Part shown: piece by piece, positions 7,041 to 14,791 of the stretch
Position numbering within the stretch: the stretch's first letter is position 1
Layout of the letters: every line of letters starts with the position of its first letter
Assembly (NCBI GenBank): GCA_964560775.1
Contig: CAZLNH010000290.1
Span: forward strand, 1-19,495
Direction of reading: 5' to 3'
DNA length: 19,495 nt
DNA from: Woeseia sp964560775
Lineage (GTDB): Bacteria; Pseudomonadota; Gammaproteobacteria; Steroidobacterales; Woeseiaceae
Notes under the pieces: generated by a model
Database searches by the model: none
Seen by the model: the letters and a program-made list of their open reading frames with translations, nothing else
What the model was told of the DNA's origin: nothing
Position numbers and translations under genes: made by a program

Positions 7041-10010
7041 CTATTCGAGGTTGAACGACATGCGCACTGCAACCCGCTTCGGCACAGCGACGCCGTTCTC
7101 GACGACCGGATCGAAGCGCCATTCGGCGATTGCTTCCCTCGCGGCATCATCGAATATCGAGCCGGGTGCTGATTCCATAATGTCGATATTGGTCACGCTG
7201 CCTTGCGGCGATACCGTAAAGGCAACATCAACCCACCCTGAAATATTGCGGCGCGCGGCGCTGCGTGGGTATTCGGGTGCGACGTAATTGACGCGGGTCA
7301 GGCGGCTGATCGCGACGATTTCATCTTCACTGCCTGATGTTTCCAATGCGTCGGCCGCCGGCGCGTCGCTCGCCGGACTGCCATCGTTGTCCGTTGAGCT
7401 CGTTCCCCCGGTTTTGGCACTACCGCCCGCGATCGCATTGTCGGCGAGCCCATCAACGGCGCCGTCAAAGGGCAGGGAACCGGGTCCACCGGCTGCCCGG
7501 CTGGCGCTGGCCGAAGGGCTGCTGTCTTCCAGCGCGCCTTCTTCTGTGACTGCGTCGCTCGCATCGCTTGCGTCTGTTTCGGCAATGGTGTCGCCCGCGA
7601 CCGGCGCCGCGGCGACTTCGACCTGCTGCTGTTCGAGATCGCCAGGCCGTTCAGCTTCCGCCTGGCGCGCCGCTTCCTCACTAGCCGCAGCAGCCTGGCG
7701 AGCTGCTTCCGCGCGCTCGGCAGCGGCCTGCCGTTCGTTCGCGGCGATACGTTCGTGCGCTGCGTCGAGGGCGGCAACCGATGCTTCGAGGTCGGCGCTT
7801 GCGGGGTCCAGTGCCCGGGCATCGTCGAGCAACGCTTGTGCGTCGTCGAGACTGCCTGCGTCGATGGCCGCGCGTGCACGCAGCACCAGTTTGCTCGCGA
7901 TTGCATCAAGACCCTGCTGCGCGGCCGTATTGTCCGGATCATTGGTCAATGCCAGTTCGAAGTAATAACGTGCATTGTCATTGGATGGCGCCGTCAGCTG
8001 GTCCGCGGCAAGGCGCTCGCTGGCCATTGCGAGCACTTCGTCGACCTGTTGCGCACTGCGAGCCAGCGCCAGGTCTTCGGCAAGCTGGCTCACCTCGGCC
8101 GTGTTGGTGCCGGCATAGGCTTGCGCGCGATTCAGCAGGCGCCCGGCATCTTCGAAACGGCCTTCGCGTATGGCATTGCGCGCGCCGTCCAGAGCCGACC
8201 GCAACTGCATCTGCGACAGTTGCGCATTCAGGAACGAAAGCCGCGGGCTGCCGGCGTCGGCCAGCGCGACCGATTTCAGCGCCGCTGCAGCATCCGCAGT
8301 CCGCTTGTCGAGCAATGCTGACTCGGCCATGCCGTAGACCTCGTCCATCAGCAGCGCCAGCTCTGAGGCAATCGTTTCATTGTCCGGAAATGCGTCGCGC
8401 GCGGCGATGTAGCGTTCAACCGCGTTATTTCCGGGCGGCGCAATAATCTGCCCGGCATTGCGGGCCTGCCGTGCGTCGTCAAGCATGCCAGCCCAGGCCG
8501 GCGCCGCTTCGGCCGGCGTCGCGGCCGGTTGCCGGAGAATCGCGGGCACGTCGGACTCGGTAACCGCCGGGCGGCGTAAGGGTTCGCCGGCGACGTTGCT
8601 CTCATTGTCGCCAGCTGCGTCGCCGGCAGTATTGGCGGTTTCGGCGACGGCCGGTGCCTCGGTCGGTACTTCGGTCGAACCGCCAAAAAGGCTCCAGATA
8701 CCGATAACGGCCAGGACGGTGGCAACGCCCGCACCGGCAAACAACGGCATCTTGCCGGACATGATGCCGCCGCCATCGCCGGCATCGAGTGCCATCGGGC
8801 CAGGGATATTGACGGCTGGTGCCGCATTGCCAGCCGACGGGTCCGGACCAATGACCGGAGCAATGCGCCGGCCACTGTCAGCAAGCGATTTGCGCGGCTC
8901 GGCTGCAGGCGGAGCCTTCCGGGCGGCGCGTGCCGGACGCGCCTCCGGCTGCGGAGCCGGTTTCGGCGGTGCAGCTGGCGTTTGCCGGGCCGGTGCAGCA
9001 GGCGGCGTCGGCTGGGCCGGCGCAGCCTGGACAGCCGGTGCGGTAGCTTGACTCTTGAATACGCTGTCAGGTGCGTCCAGGTGATACTTGACGGACGCTT
9101 CAATCGCCAGGCGCGCGCGTCCCGGCGACACCGGCTTCATCAGGAACCGGTACACCTGACCCTTGTTAATCAGTTCCATCAGCTGTTCGCCGTCATCGCG
9201 GCGCCCGGCTACGACGGCGACGAGTCGCGGTGCATCGGCGCGCAATGCCTGCGTCAGCACCTGTATCTTGGCACCGGCAACGGCGGCGTCGGTAACCAGC
9301 ACGCCGACTTTGTGACCGCGCAAAATCTCCTGCGCCTGGTTGGCAGTGGTCGCATGATGCACATTGTGCATGCCACGCGATGAGTCCCTGATCGTCCTGA
9401 GAAATTCCTCATCCTTGGTAAGGACGAGTACATCCACTTCGCGGCCGCCGGCTTGCGGCGAGCCCTGGATACGTTCCGGTTTCAGCGCCGGCATCCGGCC
9501 GGTGCCGTCACTGATGATGCTGGATCCGTTCTCCGCCGTCTCCATGACGATATGCTCGCCGCCGGAGTCGATGGACGGCTCATCGACGTCCGCCGCGGTA
9601 TCGTTGGCCGATTCCGCCAGCGTCATCAGCCGCACGCGGCGCGTCGCCGTCTCGATCAGTTTGAGGAGAGCGTCCGGCGTAATCGATCCGCGTACTATCT
9701 GGAATACTTCCTTGTCGCCGACCAGGGCTTCGAGTCCGTCAGCACGGTCACTGCCCGCAAGCAGGATGCCGATTGTATCGGGCGAGCGCTTGCGCGCCTC
9801 GCGCAAGGCTTCGAGGCCGCTCATGCCCGGCAGGTTCTGCGCGGAAACGATAACGTGTATCGGTACTTCGCCGAGCGTGTTCAGGGCTTCGGTGCCAGTG
9901 GTCGCATAATGGACCGAGTACCTGTCGCCGAAGCCGGCTCCCAGCGCATCCAGGGTGCTTTGCTCACTGTGCAACAGCAGCACCTGTGTCTTGAATCGCT
10001 CGAGCGCCAC
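7041..10010 (-). CDS. fusion protein: two receiver-like domains, TM helix, helical repeats and TonB C-terminal domain
   Basis: About 989 residues. A first receiver-like domain (about 5-125) has VIVSAQNLPGMSG with Ala57 where the phosphoacceptor Asp should be and Arg107 in place of the conserved Lys, so it is degenerate. A second receiver-like domain (about 192-310) keeps Asp241 (VLVTDAAVAG) and Lys292 (YRFLMKPV). A Pro/Ala-rich linker follows, then one transmembrane helix (about 422-442), a periplasmic TPR-like helical region (about 500-740), a charged Ala/Glu/Arg coiled coil (about 750-790), an acidic low-complexity stretch, and a TonB C-terminal domain (about 900-989: APEYPRSAARRNISGWVDVA ... 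AIAEWRFDPVV). The likely role is energy transduction to an outer-membrane receptor, with cytosolic control; this is inference. The GTG at 10010 has GGAGG 6 bases upstream; ATG 10016 and TTG 10025 are alternatives. thrS lies upstream on the same strand. Confidence 0.85.
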   Translation of the reverse strand: MALERFKTQVLLLHSEQSTLDALGAGFGDRYSVHYATTGTEALNTLGEVPIHVIVSAQNLPGMSGLEALREARKRSPDTIGILLAGSDRADGLEALVGDKEVFQIVRGSITPDALLKLIETATRRVRLMTLAESANDTAADVDEPSIDSGGEHIVMETAENGSSIISDGTGRMPALKPERIQGSPQAGGREVDVLVLTKDEEFLRTIRDSSRGMHNVHHATTANQAQEILRGHKVGVLVTDAAVAGAKIQVLTQALRADAPRLVAVVAGRRDDGEQLMELINKGQVYRFLMKPVSPGRARLAIEASVKYHLDAPDSVFKSQATAPAVQAAPAQPTPPAAPARQTPAAPPKPAPQPEARPARAARKAPPAAEPRKSLADSGRRIAPVIGPDPSAGNAAPAVNIPGPMALDAGDGGGIMSGKMPLFAGAGVATVLAVIGIWSLFGGSTEVPTEAPAVAETANTAGDAAGDNESNVAGEPLRRPAVTESDVPAILRQPAATPAEAAPAWAGMLDDARQARNAGQIIAPPGNNAVERYIAARDAFPDNETIASELALLMDEVYGMAESALLDKRTADAAAALKSVALADAGSPRLSFLNAQLSQMQLRSALDGARNAIREGRFEDAGRLLNRAQAYAGTNTAEVSQLAEDLALARSAQQVDEVLAMASERLAADQLTAPSNDNARYYFELALTNDPDNTAAQQGLDAIASKLVLRARAAIDAGSLDDAQALLDDARALDPASADLEASVAALDAAHERIAANERQAAAERAEAARQAAAASEEAARQAEAERPGDLEQQQVEVAAAPVAGDTIAETDASDASDAVTEEGALEDSSPSASASRAAGGPGSLPFDGAVDGLADNAIAGGSAKTGGTSSTDNDGSPASDAPAADALETSGSEDEIVAISRLTRVNYVAPEYPRSAARRNISGWVDVAFTVSPQGSVTNIDIMESAPGSIFDDAAREAIAEWRFDPVVENGVAVPKRVAVRMSFNLE

Positions 10011-10064
10011 GGCCATCCTCCGCAAAGTTATGTTGAACGCCAGGTAGAGCTTTCGGGGTCATCG

Positions 10065-10070
10065 AGTATA
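10065..10070 (-). promoter_or_regulatory. candidate -10 box of the REC-TonB gene
   Basis: On the minus strand TATACT lies about 55 bases before the start, in the gap after thrS. No good -35 hexamer sits 16-18 bases upstream, so the call rests on the -10 match (5 of 6) and location only. It would give the gene its own transcription independent of thrS. Confidence 0.25.
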
Positions 10071-10154
10071 GCCGCCGGAGGCAGCCTGGCTATTGCGGAG
10101 GGGGTTCGGCGTGCGGAATCTGTGACCTGCCGCACAATCGCACTGCGCGCAGCG

Positions 10155-12077
10155 TCACACGGCGCGGCCGCGGGTGACGATTTCGCTGGTCAGTGAGTCT
10201 ATGGCCGTGTCGAGTGGGACGACCGTCTGCTGCTTTGAGCCAAGCCGGCGCACCGCGACCGTCTTCTCGTCGACTTCGCGCTGCCCGACAGCCATCAGCA
10301 CGGGCACCTTGGACACACTGTGCTCGCGCACCTTGTACGATATCTTTTCATTGCGCAGGTCGGCATCAGCAGCAACGCCCGCATTGCGCAGCTTTGCGAC
10401 GACATCAAGTGCATAGTCGTCAGCTTCCGAAGTGATAGTCAGGACTTTTGCCTGGGTAGGTGCAAGCCACAGCGGCAGGTGCCCGGCATGGTGTTCCAGC
10501 AGGATGCCAATGAAGCGCTCCAGCGAGCCGAAGATCGCACGATGCAGCATGACCGGCGTGTGTTTCTGGCCGTCCTCGGCGATGTAGGTCGCGCCCAGCC
10601 GCCCCGGCAGGTTCAAATCGACCTGCAGTGTGCCGCATTGCCAGTCGCGGCCGATCGCATCGCGCAGCACGAACTCGACCTTGGGACCGTAGAAAGCACC
10701 TTCGCCAGGGTTGTAACTGTATTCGAGCCCGGACTCATCGAGCGCACTTTTTAACGCGCGTTCGGCCTGGTCCCAGACGGCGTCGTCGCCGACGCGTACG
10801 TCGGGCCGGTCCGCGAATTTGATCGTCACATCGTCGAAGCCGAAGTCGCTGTAGATACCGAGGATCAGCTTGCAAACGGCAATGGATTCGGCAGTGATCT
10901 GCTCCGAAGTGCAGAAAATGTGCGCGTCGTCCTGGGTGAACGCGCGAACGCGCAACATGCCATGCAGTGCACCCGATGGTTCGTAACGATGCACCTTGCC
11001 GAATTCGGCGAGCCGGACAGGCAGGTCGCGATAACTGGTAATGCCTTGCTTGAAAACCTGCACGTGACCCGGGCAGTTCATGGGCTTGATCGCGTAATGG
11101 CGGCCGTCCTCGGTCTCGGTCGTGTACATGTGCTCGCCGAACGATTCCCAGTGCCCGGACGCTTCCCACAGGCTGCGGTCCATTACTTCCGGCGTATTGA
11201 CCTCGCGGAAGCCGGCTTCATTCTGGCGCATGCGCATGTAATTGATCAGGTTCTGGAACAGGCCCCAGCCTTTCGGGTGCCAGAACACGGCTCCGGGCGC
11301 CTCTTCCTGGAAATGGAACAGGTCCATCGTCCGCCCGAGTTTCCTGTGATCGCGTTTCTCGGCTTCCTCGAGCTGCGTCAGGTAGGTGCGCAACTGCTTG
11401 TCATTGGCCCACGCCGTGCCGTAAATACGCTGCAGCATTGCGTTCTTCGCATCGCCGCGCCAGTAGGCACCCGATACGCGCAATAGCCGGAACGACTTGC
11501 CGAGCTTGCCGGTCGACGGCAAGTGCGGACCACGGCACAGGTCGACGAAATCCCCTTGACGGTAAAGCGTCAGCGTTTCACCGGACGGAATGTCCTCAAT
11601 AATGCGCGCCTTGTATTCTTCGCCGAGGTCACGGAAGAAACGGACCGCATCGTCGCGCTCCCAGACTTCACGCACGATACTCTCGTTGCGATCCACGATT
11701 TCCTTCATACGCGCTTCGATTACTTCGAGATCTTCTGCCGTGAATGGCTCATCGCGCGCAAAGTCATAATAGAAGCCGTTGTCGATGGCGGGGCCGATCG
11801 TCACCTGTGTCGTCGGCCAGAGTTCCTTGACCGCTTCGGCGAGGACATGTGCGGCATCATGGCGCAACAGCTCAAGACCGTCCGCCGAATCTCGAGTGAT
11901 GATCTCGATACGGGCGTCAGCGTCGATCGCGCGGGTGAGGTCCCGTAGCTCGTCATCAACCCTGATTGCCACGGCGTCGCGGGCGAGACTCTTCGAGATA
12001 GATACAGCGATGTCCGCGCCGGTTGCAGCCGGTGGAAAGTCACGGCGGGAGCCGTCCGGTAGTTCAATGCTGGGCAT
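10155..12077 (-). CDS. thrS: threonyl-tRNA synthetase
   Basis: This 640-residue class II enzyme charges tRNA-Thr, close to the E. coli length of 642. The order is normal: TGS domain (MPSIELPDGSRRDFPP onward, 1-62), editing domain with HDAAHVLAEA, and catalytic core with zinc ligands in MNCPGHVQ, in the DDAHIFC segment and in VMLHRAIFGS. The C-terminal anticodon-binding domain ends in TRGRAV. The ATG at 12077 restores the conserved MP.I.LPDG start; a longer frame from 12155 adds a non-homologous leader. Unlike the familiar thrS-infC-rpmI-rplT order of many gammaproteobacteria, the next gene on this strand is the REC-TonB fusion, 144 bases on. thrS diverges from zur across a repeat-filled gap. 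Confidence 0.97.
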   Translation of the reverse strand: MPSIELPDGSRRDFPPAATGADIAVSISKSLARDAVAIRVDDELRDLTRAIDADARIEIITRDSADGLELLRHDAAHVLAEAVKELWPTTQVTIGPAIDNGFYYDFARDEPFTAEDLEVIEARMKEIVDRNESIVREVWERDDAVRFFRDLGEEYKARIIEDIPSGETLTLYRQGDFVDLCRGPHLPSTGKLGKSFRLLRVSGAYWRGDAKNAMLQRIYGTAWANDKQLRTYLTQLEEAEKRDHRKLGRTMDLFHFQEEAPGAVFWHPKGWGLFQNLINYMRMRQNEAGFREVNTPEVMDRSLWEASGHWESFGEHMYTTETEDGRHYAIKPMNCPGHVQVFKQGITSYRDLPVRLAEFGKVHRYEPSGALHGMLRVRAFTQDDAHIFCTSEQITAESIAVCKLILGIYSDFGFDDVTIKFADRPDVRVGDDAVWDQAERALKSALDESGLEYSYNPGEGAFYGPKVEFVLRDAIGRDWQCGTLQVDLNLPGRLGATYIAEDGQKHTPVMLHRAIFGSLERFIGILLEHHAGHLPLWLAPTQAKVLTITSEADDYALDVVAKLRNAGVAADADLRNEKISYKVREHSVSKVPVLMAVGQREVDEKTVAVRRLGSKQQTVVPLDTAIDSLTSEIVTRGRAV

Positions 12078-12117
12078 GTACAGTTGCCTTGATTTCGTCC
12101 AAAAAGCGAAGCGCGTT

Positions 12118-12123
12118 ATTGTA
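12118..12123 (-). promoter_or_regulatory. candidate -10 box of thrS
   Basis: TACAAT on the minus strand lies about 40 bases before the thrS ATG. The same hexamer precedes zur (12376-12381) and glnS (12946-12951) at similar distances. No convincing -35 accompanies any of the three, so each is weak alone; the repeated pattern lends some support. Confidence 0.3.
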
Positions 12124-12149
12124 CCTGATTGCCGACGAGGCGCATCCGG

Positions 12150-12327
12150 CGTCATAAGACGTCATAAGACGTCATTGCGAGCCCGCAGGGCGTGGCAACC
12201 TCGTTCCGCTTGGCAGAGTTATTATCCGTGCGAGATCGCCACGGCGCTTCGCGCCTCGCGACGACGTAGATTGCTTCGCGCCTCGCGACGACGTAGGTTG
12301 CTTCGCGCCTCGCGACGACGGGAAATG
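12150..12327. repeat. palindromic element copy 2 with amplified ends, between thrS and zur
   Basis: The core (12170-12266, 97 bp) begins CGTCATTGCGAGCCCGCAGG and ends CGCGCCTCGCGACGACG, matching copy 1 in layout and orientation. To its left are two 10-bp direct repeats (CGTCATAAGA at 12150-12159 and 12160-12169). To its right the end is amplified as 27-bp units starting CTTCGCGCCTCGCGACGACG at 12247, 12274 and 12301, with a decayed fourth trace (CTTGCCTCGCG, 12331-12341). The 332-base space between the divergent thrS and zur starts is mostly this element; the rest holds only the promoter candidates. Unit sequences differ from those in copy 1, so the two expansions arose independently. Confidence 0.9.
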
Positions 12328-12375
12328 CTGCTTGCCTCGCGCTGGCGCGCCGCCAGAAACGTCGGGCCGGTCGTG

Positions 12376-12381
12376 TACAAT
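12376..12381 (+). promoter_or_regulatory. candidate -10 box of zur
   Basis: TACAAT lies 28 bases before the zur ATG, directly downstream of the repeat element, with no good -35 hexamer. No clear Zur-box palindrome is visible around it, so I cannot support autoregulation. Confidence 0.3.
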
Positions 12382-12409
12382 CACGCTACAGTATTCCGAG
12401 ACAACCCGC

Positions 12410-12907
12410 ATGACCGAAGCAGTCGCCAACCCGGCTTTTCCAACTGACGCCCACAACCATCGCCGTTGCGTGGAAGAGGCATTGGCGAGGGCGGAAGTCG
12501 TCTGCCGCGAGCGCAGCCTCCGGTTTACCGCACTCAGGCGGCAGGTGCTGGAACTGGTCTGGAACAGCCACAAGCCGGTCGGTGCCTACGACATCCTGGA
12601 CAAGCTGGATCGCGGCGGCAAAAAGGCTGCCCCGCCAACGGTGTACCGTGCCCTCGAGTTCCTCATCGAAGCGGATCTCGTACACCGGCTGGACTCCCTC
12701 AATGCCTTCGTCGGCTGCGCCGATCCGTCCAGTTCGCACACCGGGCAATTCCTGATCTGCCGTGGCTGCCAGTCGGTCGCGGAACTCGACGATGCCGACA
12801 TTAATCGACTGGTTGAGGAAAAGGCCTCGGATCTCGGTTTCTCCGCTGTCCACCAGATGCTTGAAATCCAGGGTCTGTGCCCGGGCTGCCGCGCCGCGAA
12901 CCCGTAA
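12410..12907 (+). CDS. zur: zinc uptake regulator, Fur family
   Basis: This 165-residue Fur-family repressor is most like Zur. The winged-helix domain spans about 20-98: FTALRRQVLELVWNSHKPVG, then YDILDKL and the recognition segment PPTVYRALEFLIEADLVHR. The dimer domain carries structural zinc ligands Cys117/Cys120 (CRGC) and Cys157/Cys160 (CPGC) plus Cys103 and His110. The segments PPTVYRALEFL, LDSLNAFVGC and the closing GLCPGC resemble E. coli Zur much more than Fur. Zn-bound Zur dimers repress zinc-uptake genes; no znuABC is in the window. The ATG at 12410 is preferred over a longer frame from 12332 that would begin in repeat-derived sequence. It probably stands alone ahead of glnS, with 76 bases between. 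Confidence 0.92.
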   Translation: MTEAVANPAFPTDAHNHRRCVEEALARAEVVCRERSLRFTALRRQVLELVWNSHKPVGAYDILDKLDRGGKKAAPPTVYRALEFLIEADLVHRLDSLNAFVGCADPSSSHTGQFLICRGCQSVAELDDADINRLVEEKASDLGFSAVHQMLEIQGLCPGCRAANP

Positions 12908-12921
12908 AGATCTTTACCGGG
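12901..12921 (+). terminator. hairpin at the zur stop codon
   Basis: CCCGTAAAG and CTTTACCGGG pair with one bulged C. The centre is a perfect 14-bp palindrome (GTAAAGATCTTTAC, 12904-12917) that includes the zur TAA. No T-run follows, so termination would be inefficient; it might act as a partial terminator before glnS or as a protein site. Confidence 0.35.
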
Positions 12922-12945
12922 GGTAGTGCGCCGCGGTCAATAACG

Positions 12946-12951
12946 TACAAT
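12946..12951 (+). promoter_or_regulatory. candidate -10 box of glnS
   Basis: TACAAT lies 32 bases before the glnS ATG, after the hairpin at the zur stop. There is no clear -35. It suggests glnS has its own promoter. Confidence 0.3.
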
Positions 12952-12983
12952 TGCGCCCCTTCAAGGCGCGCAGATATTCCTTC

Positions 12984-14666
12984 ATGACGACAGAACAGCC
13001 CACTGATTTCATCCGCAAGATCGTCCGCCAGGACATCGTTGACGGCAAACACGACGGTGCCGTCGTGACGCGCTTTCCGCCGGAACCAAACGGCTTTCTC
13101 CACGTGGGCCATGCCAAGTCCATATGCCTCAATTTCGGTGTCGCGGACGAGCAGGGTGGTCATACCTGGCTTCGCTTCGACGATACCAACCCGGGACGCG
13201 AACGGGCCGAGTACGTCGACGCCATCATGGAGGACGTCAAGTGGCTCGGATTCGACTGGGGCGACCGGCTGAGCCATGCGTCGGATCATTTCGAGCGGCT
13301 CTATGACGCAGCCGAGACGCTGATCGGCCAGGGCGATGCCTACGTCGACAGCCTGAGTGCCGACGACATACGTGCCTATCGCGGTACGCTGACGGAACCC
13401 GGACGCGACAGTCCGTATCGCAACCGCAGCATCGATGAGAACCTGGACCTGTTCCGGCGCATGCGAGCGGGGGCGTTCAGCGATGGCGAGCACGTTCTGC
13501 GCGCGCGCATAGACATGGCGTCGCCAAACATCAATCTGAGGGACCCGACGCTTTATCGCATCCGCCATCTCAGCCACCAGCGTACCGGCGACGCATGGTG
13601 CATCTATCCGATGTATGACTTCGCGCACGGACTGTCCGATGCGTTCGAGGGTGTGACACACTCGCTGTGCACGCTCGAGTTCGAGGATCATCGGGCGCTG
13701 TATGACTGGTTCCTAGACAGGCTGTCCCCGCCGCACCGGCCGCGGCAGATCGAGTTCTCGCGCCTGAATCTCGCGTACGCACTGACCAGCAAGCGCAAAC
13801 TGAACCAGCTGGTTGAAGAGGGCACTGTCAACGGCTGGGACGACCCCCGGATGGCAACGCTTGCCGGCATGCGCCGCCGCGGGTACCCGGCACCGGCACT
13901 CGTGGATTTCTGCGCGCGTATCGGAGTTACGAAGCAGGAAAACCTGATCGAGATGGCGCTGCTGGAAAACTGCGTTCGCGAGTACCTGGGTGAACACGCC
14001 GAACGCCGCATGGCTGTGCTGAATCCACTGCGAATCATCATAACCAATTACGACGAACACACGGTCGAGGACATGACCGCGCAAAACCATCCGCAGAAGC
14101 CCGAACTCGGTACCCGCAGCGTGCCATTTTGCCGCGAAATCCTGATCGAGCAGGATGACTTCATGGAAGAGGCACCGCGCAAGTTTTTTCGCTTAAAGCC
14201 CGGCGGCGAAGTGCGGTTGCGGTCTGCCTATATCATCCGCTGTGACGAGGTGATCCGCGACAGTGACGGCAATATTACTGAACTGCATTGCACCTATGAC
14301 CCGGATACGCGCAGTGGCACCGGCAGCAGCGATCGCAAGGTCAAGGGCACGATTCACTGGGTGTCCGCACGTCATGCCATTAACGCCGAGGTGCGGCTCT
14401 ACGACCGCCTGTTTACTGAGCCCGAACCTGGCGCCGCCGCCGACATCAACAGGGTGCTGAACCCGGACTCTCTGCAGACCGTGACCGCGATGTTGGAGCC
14501 GTCACTGGCCGGTGCCGCGACCGGTACACCTTGGCAGTTTGAACGTCTCGGCTACTTTTGCCCGGATTCCGTGGATCATCGCGCCGATGCGCCGGTGTTC
14601 AACAGGATCGTTACGTTACGTGACGGATGGGCGAAGATCGAGAAGCAGGCGCTGCAGGAACGCTAG
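12984..14666 (+). CDS. glnS: glutaminyl-tRNA synthetase
   Basis: This 560-residue class I enzyme charges tRNA-Gln in the cytosol (E. coli GlnRS is 554). The N-terminal catalytic domain has FPPEPNGFLHVGHAKS (31-46) with the HIGH-type motif HVGH at 40-43, TWLRFDDTNP (61-70), and a KMSKS-type loop read as LTSKRKL (267-273). The C-terminal beta-barrel anticodon domain includes REILIEQDDFMEEAP and FERLGYFCPDS. These features are specific for GlnRS over GluRS. The ATG at 12984 gives the usual MTTEQPTDFIRKIV start; the in-frame upstream alternative at 12951 lies over the promoter candidate. No strong Shine-Dalgarno sequence is seen. It converges on the SAM-hydrolase gene across a palindromic element. 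Confidence 0.97.
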   Translation: MTTEQPTDFIRKIVRQDIVDGKHDGAVVTRFPPEPNGFLHVGHAKSICLNFGVADEQGGHTWLRFDDTNPGRERAEYVDAIMEDVKWLGFDWGDRLSHASDHFERLYDAAETLIGQGDAYVDSLSADDIRAYRGTLTEPGRDSPYRNRSIDENLDLFRRMRAGAFSDGEHVLRARIDMASPNINLRDPTLYRIRHLSHQRTGDAWCIYPMYDFAHGLSDAFEGVTHSLCTLEFEDHRALYDWFLDRLSPPHRPRQIEFSRLNLAYALTSKRKLNQLVEEGTVNGWDDPRMATLAGMRRRGYPAPALVDFCARIGVTKQENLIEMALLENCVREYLGEHAERRMAVLNPLRIIITNYDEHTVEDMTAQNHPQKPELGTRSVPFCREILIEQDDFMEEAPRKFFRLKPGGEVRLRSAYIIRCDEVIRDSDGNITELHCTYDPDTRSGTGSSDRKVKGTIHWVSARHAINAEVRLYDRLFTEPEPGAAADINRVLNPDSLQTVTAMLEPSLAGAATGTPWQFERLGYFCPDSVDHRADAPVFNRIVTLRDGWAKIEKQALQER

Positions 14667-14694
14667 CACTCCCGGGGGAGGCGGTTACAACCCG

Positions 14695-14791
14695 GTCATT
14701 GCGAGGCGCGAAGCGCCGTGGCAATCTCGTTCCGATTGGCAGAGTCATTGTCGTTTGAGATCGCCACAGCGCTACGCGCCTCGCGATGACG
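14695..14791. repeat. palindromic element copy 3, unexpanded (97 bp)
   Basis: It begins GGTCATTGCGAGGCGCGAAG and ends CGCGCCTCGCGATGACG, with GTGGCAATCTCG and GAGATCGCCAC as inner arms around a GGCAGAGTCATT-containing centre. Core length and orientation equal copies 1 and 2, but neither end is amplified, so it is the best reference for the basic unit. It sits between the convergent glnS and SAM-hydrolase genes, 28 bases after the glnS stop. It overlaps the last codons of the latter. As RNA it would form a long stem from either strand, so it could serve as a bidirectional 3'-end structure. Confidence 0.9.

Noticed and set aside
7298..9103. Long minus-strand and plus-strand frames within the REC-TonB gene
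   Set aside because: They are Arg/Pro/Ser/Ala-rich shadows of a GC-rich gene in other frames; only the 989-residue frame shows domains.
12410..12907. Fur (iron) or PerR assignment
   Set aside because: The recognition segment PPTVYRALEFL, the LDSLNAFVGC stretch and the C-terminal GLCPGC fit Zur better.
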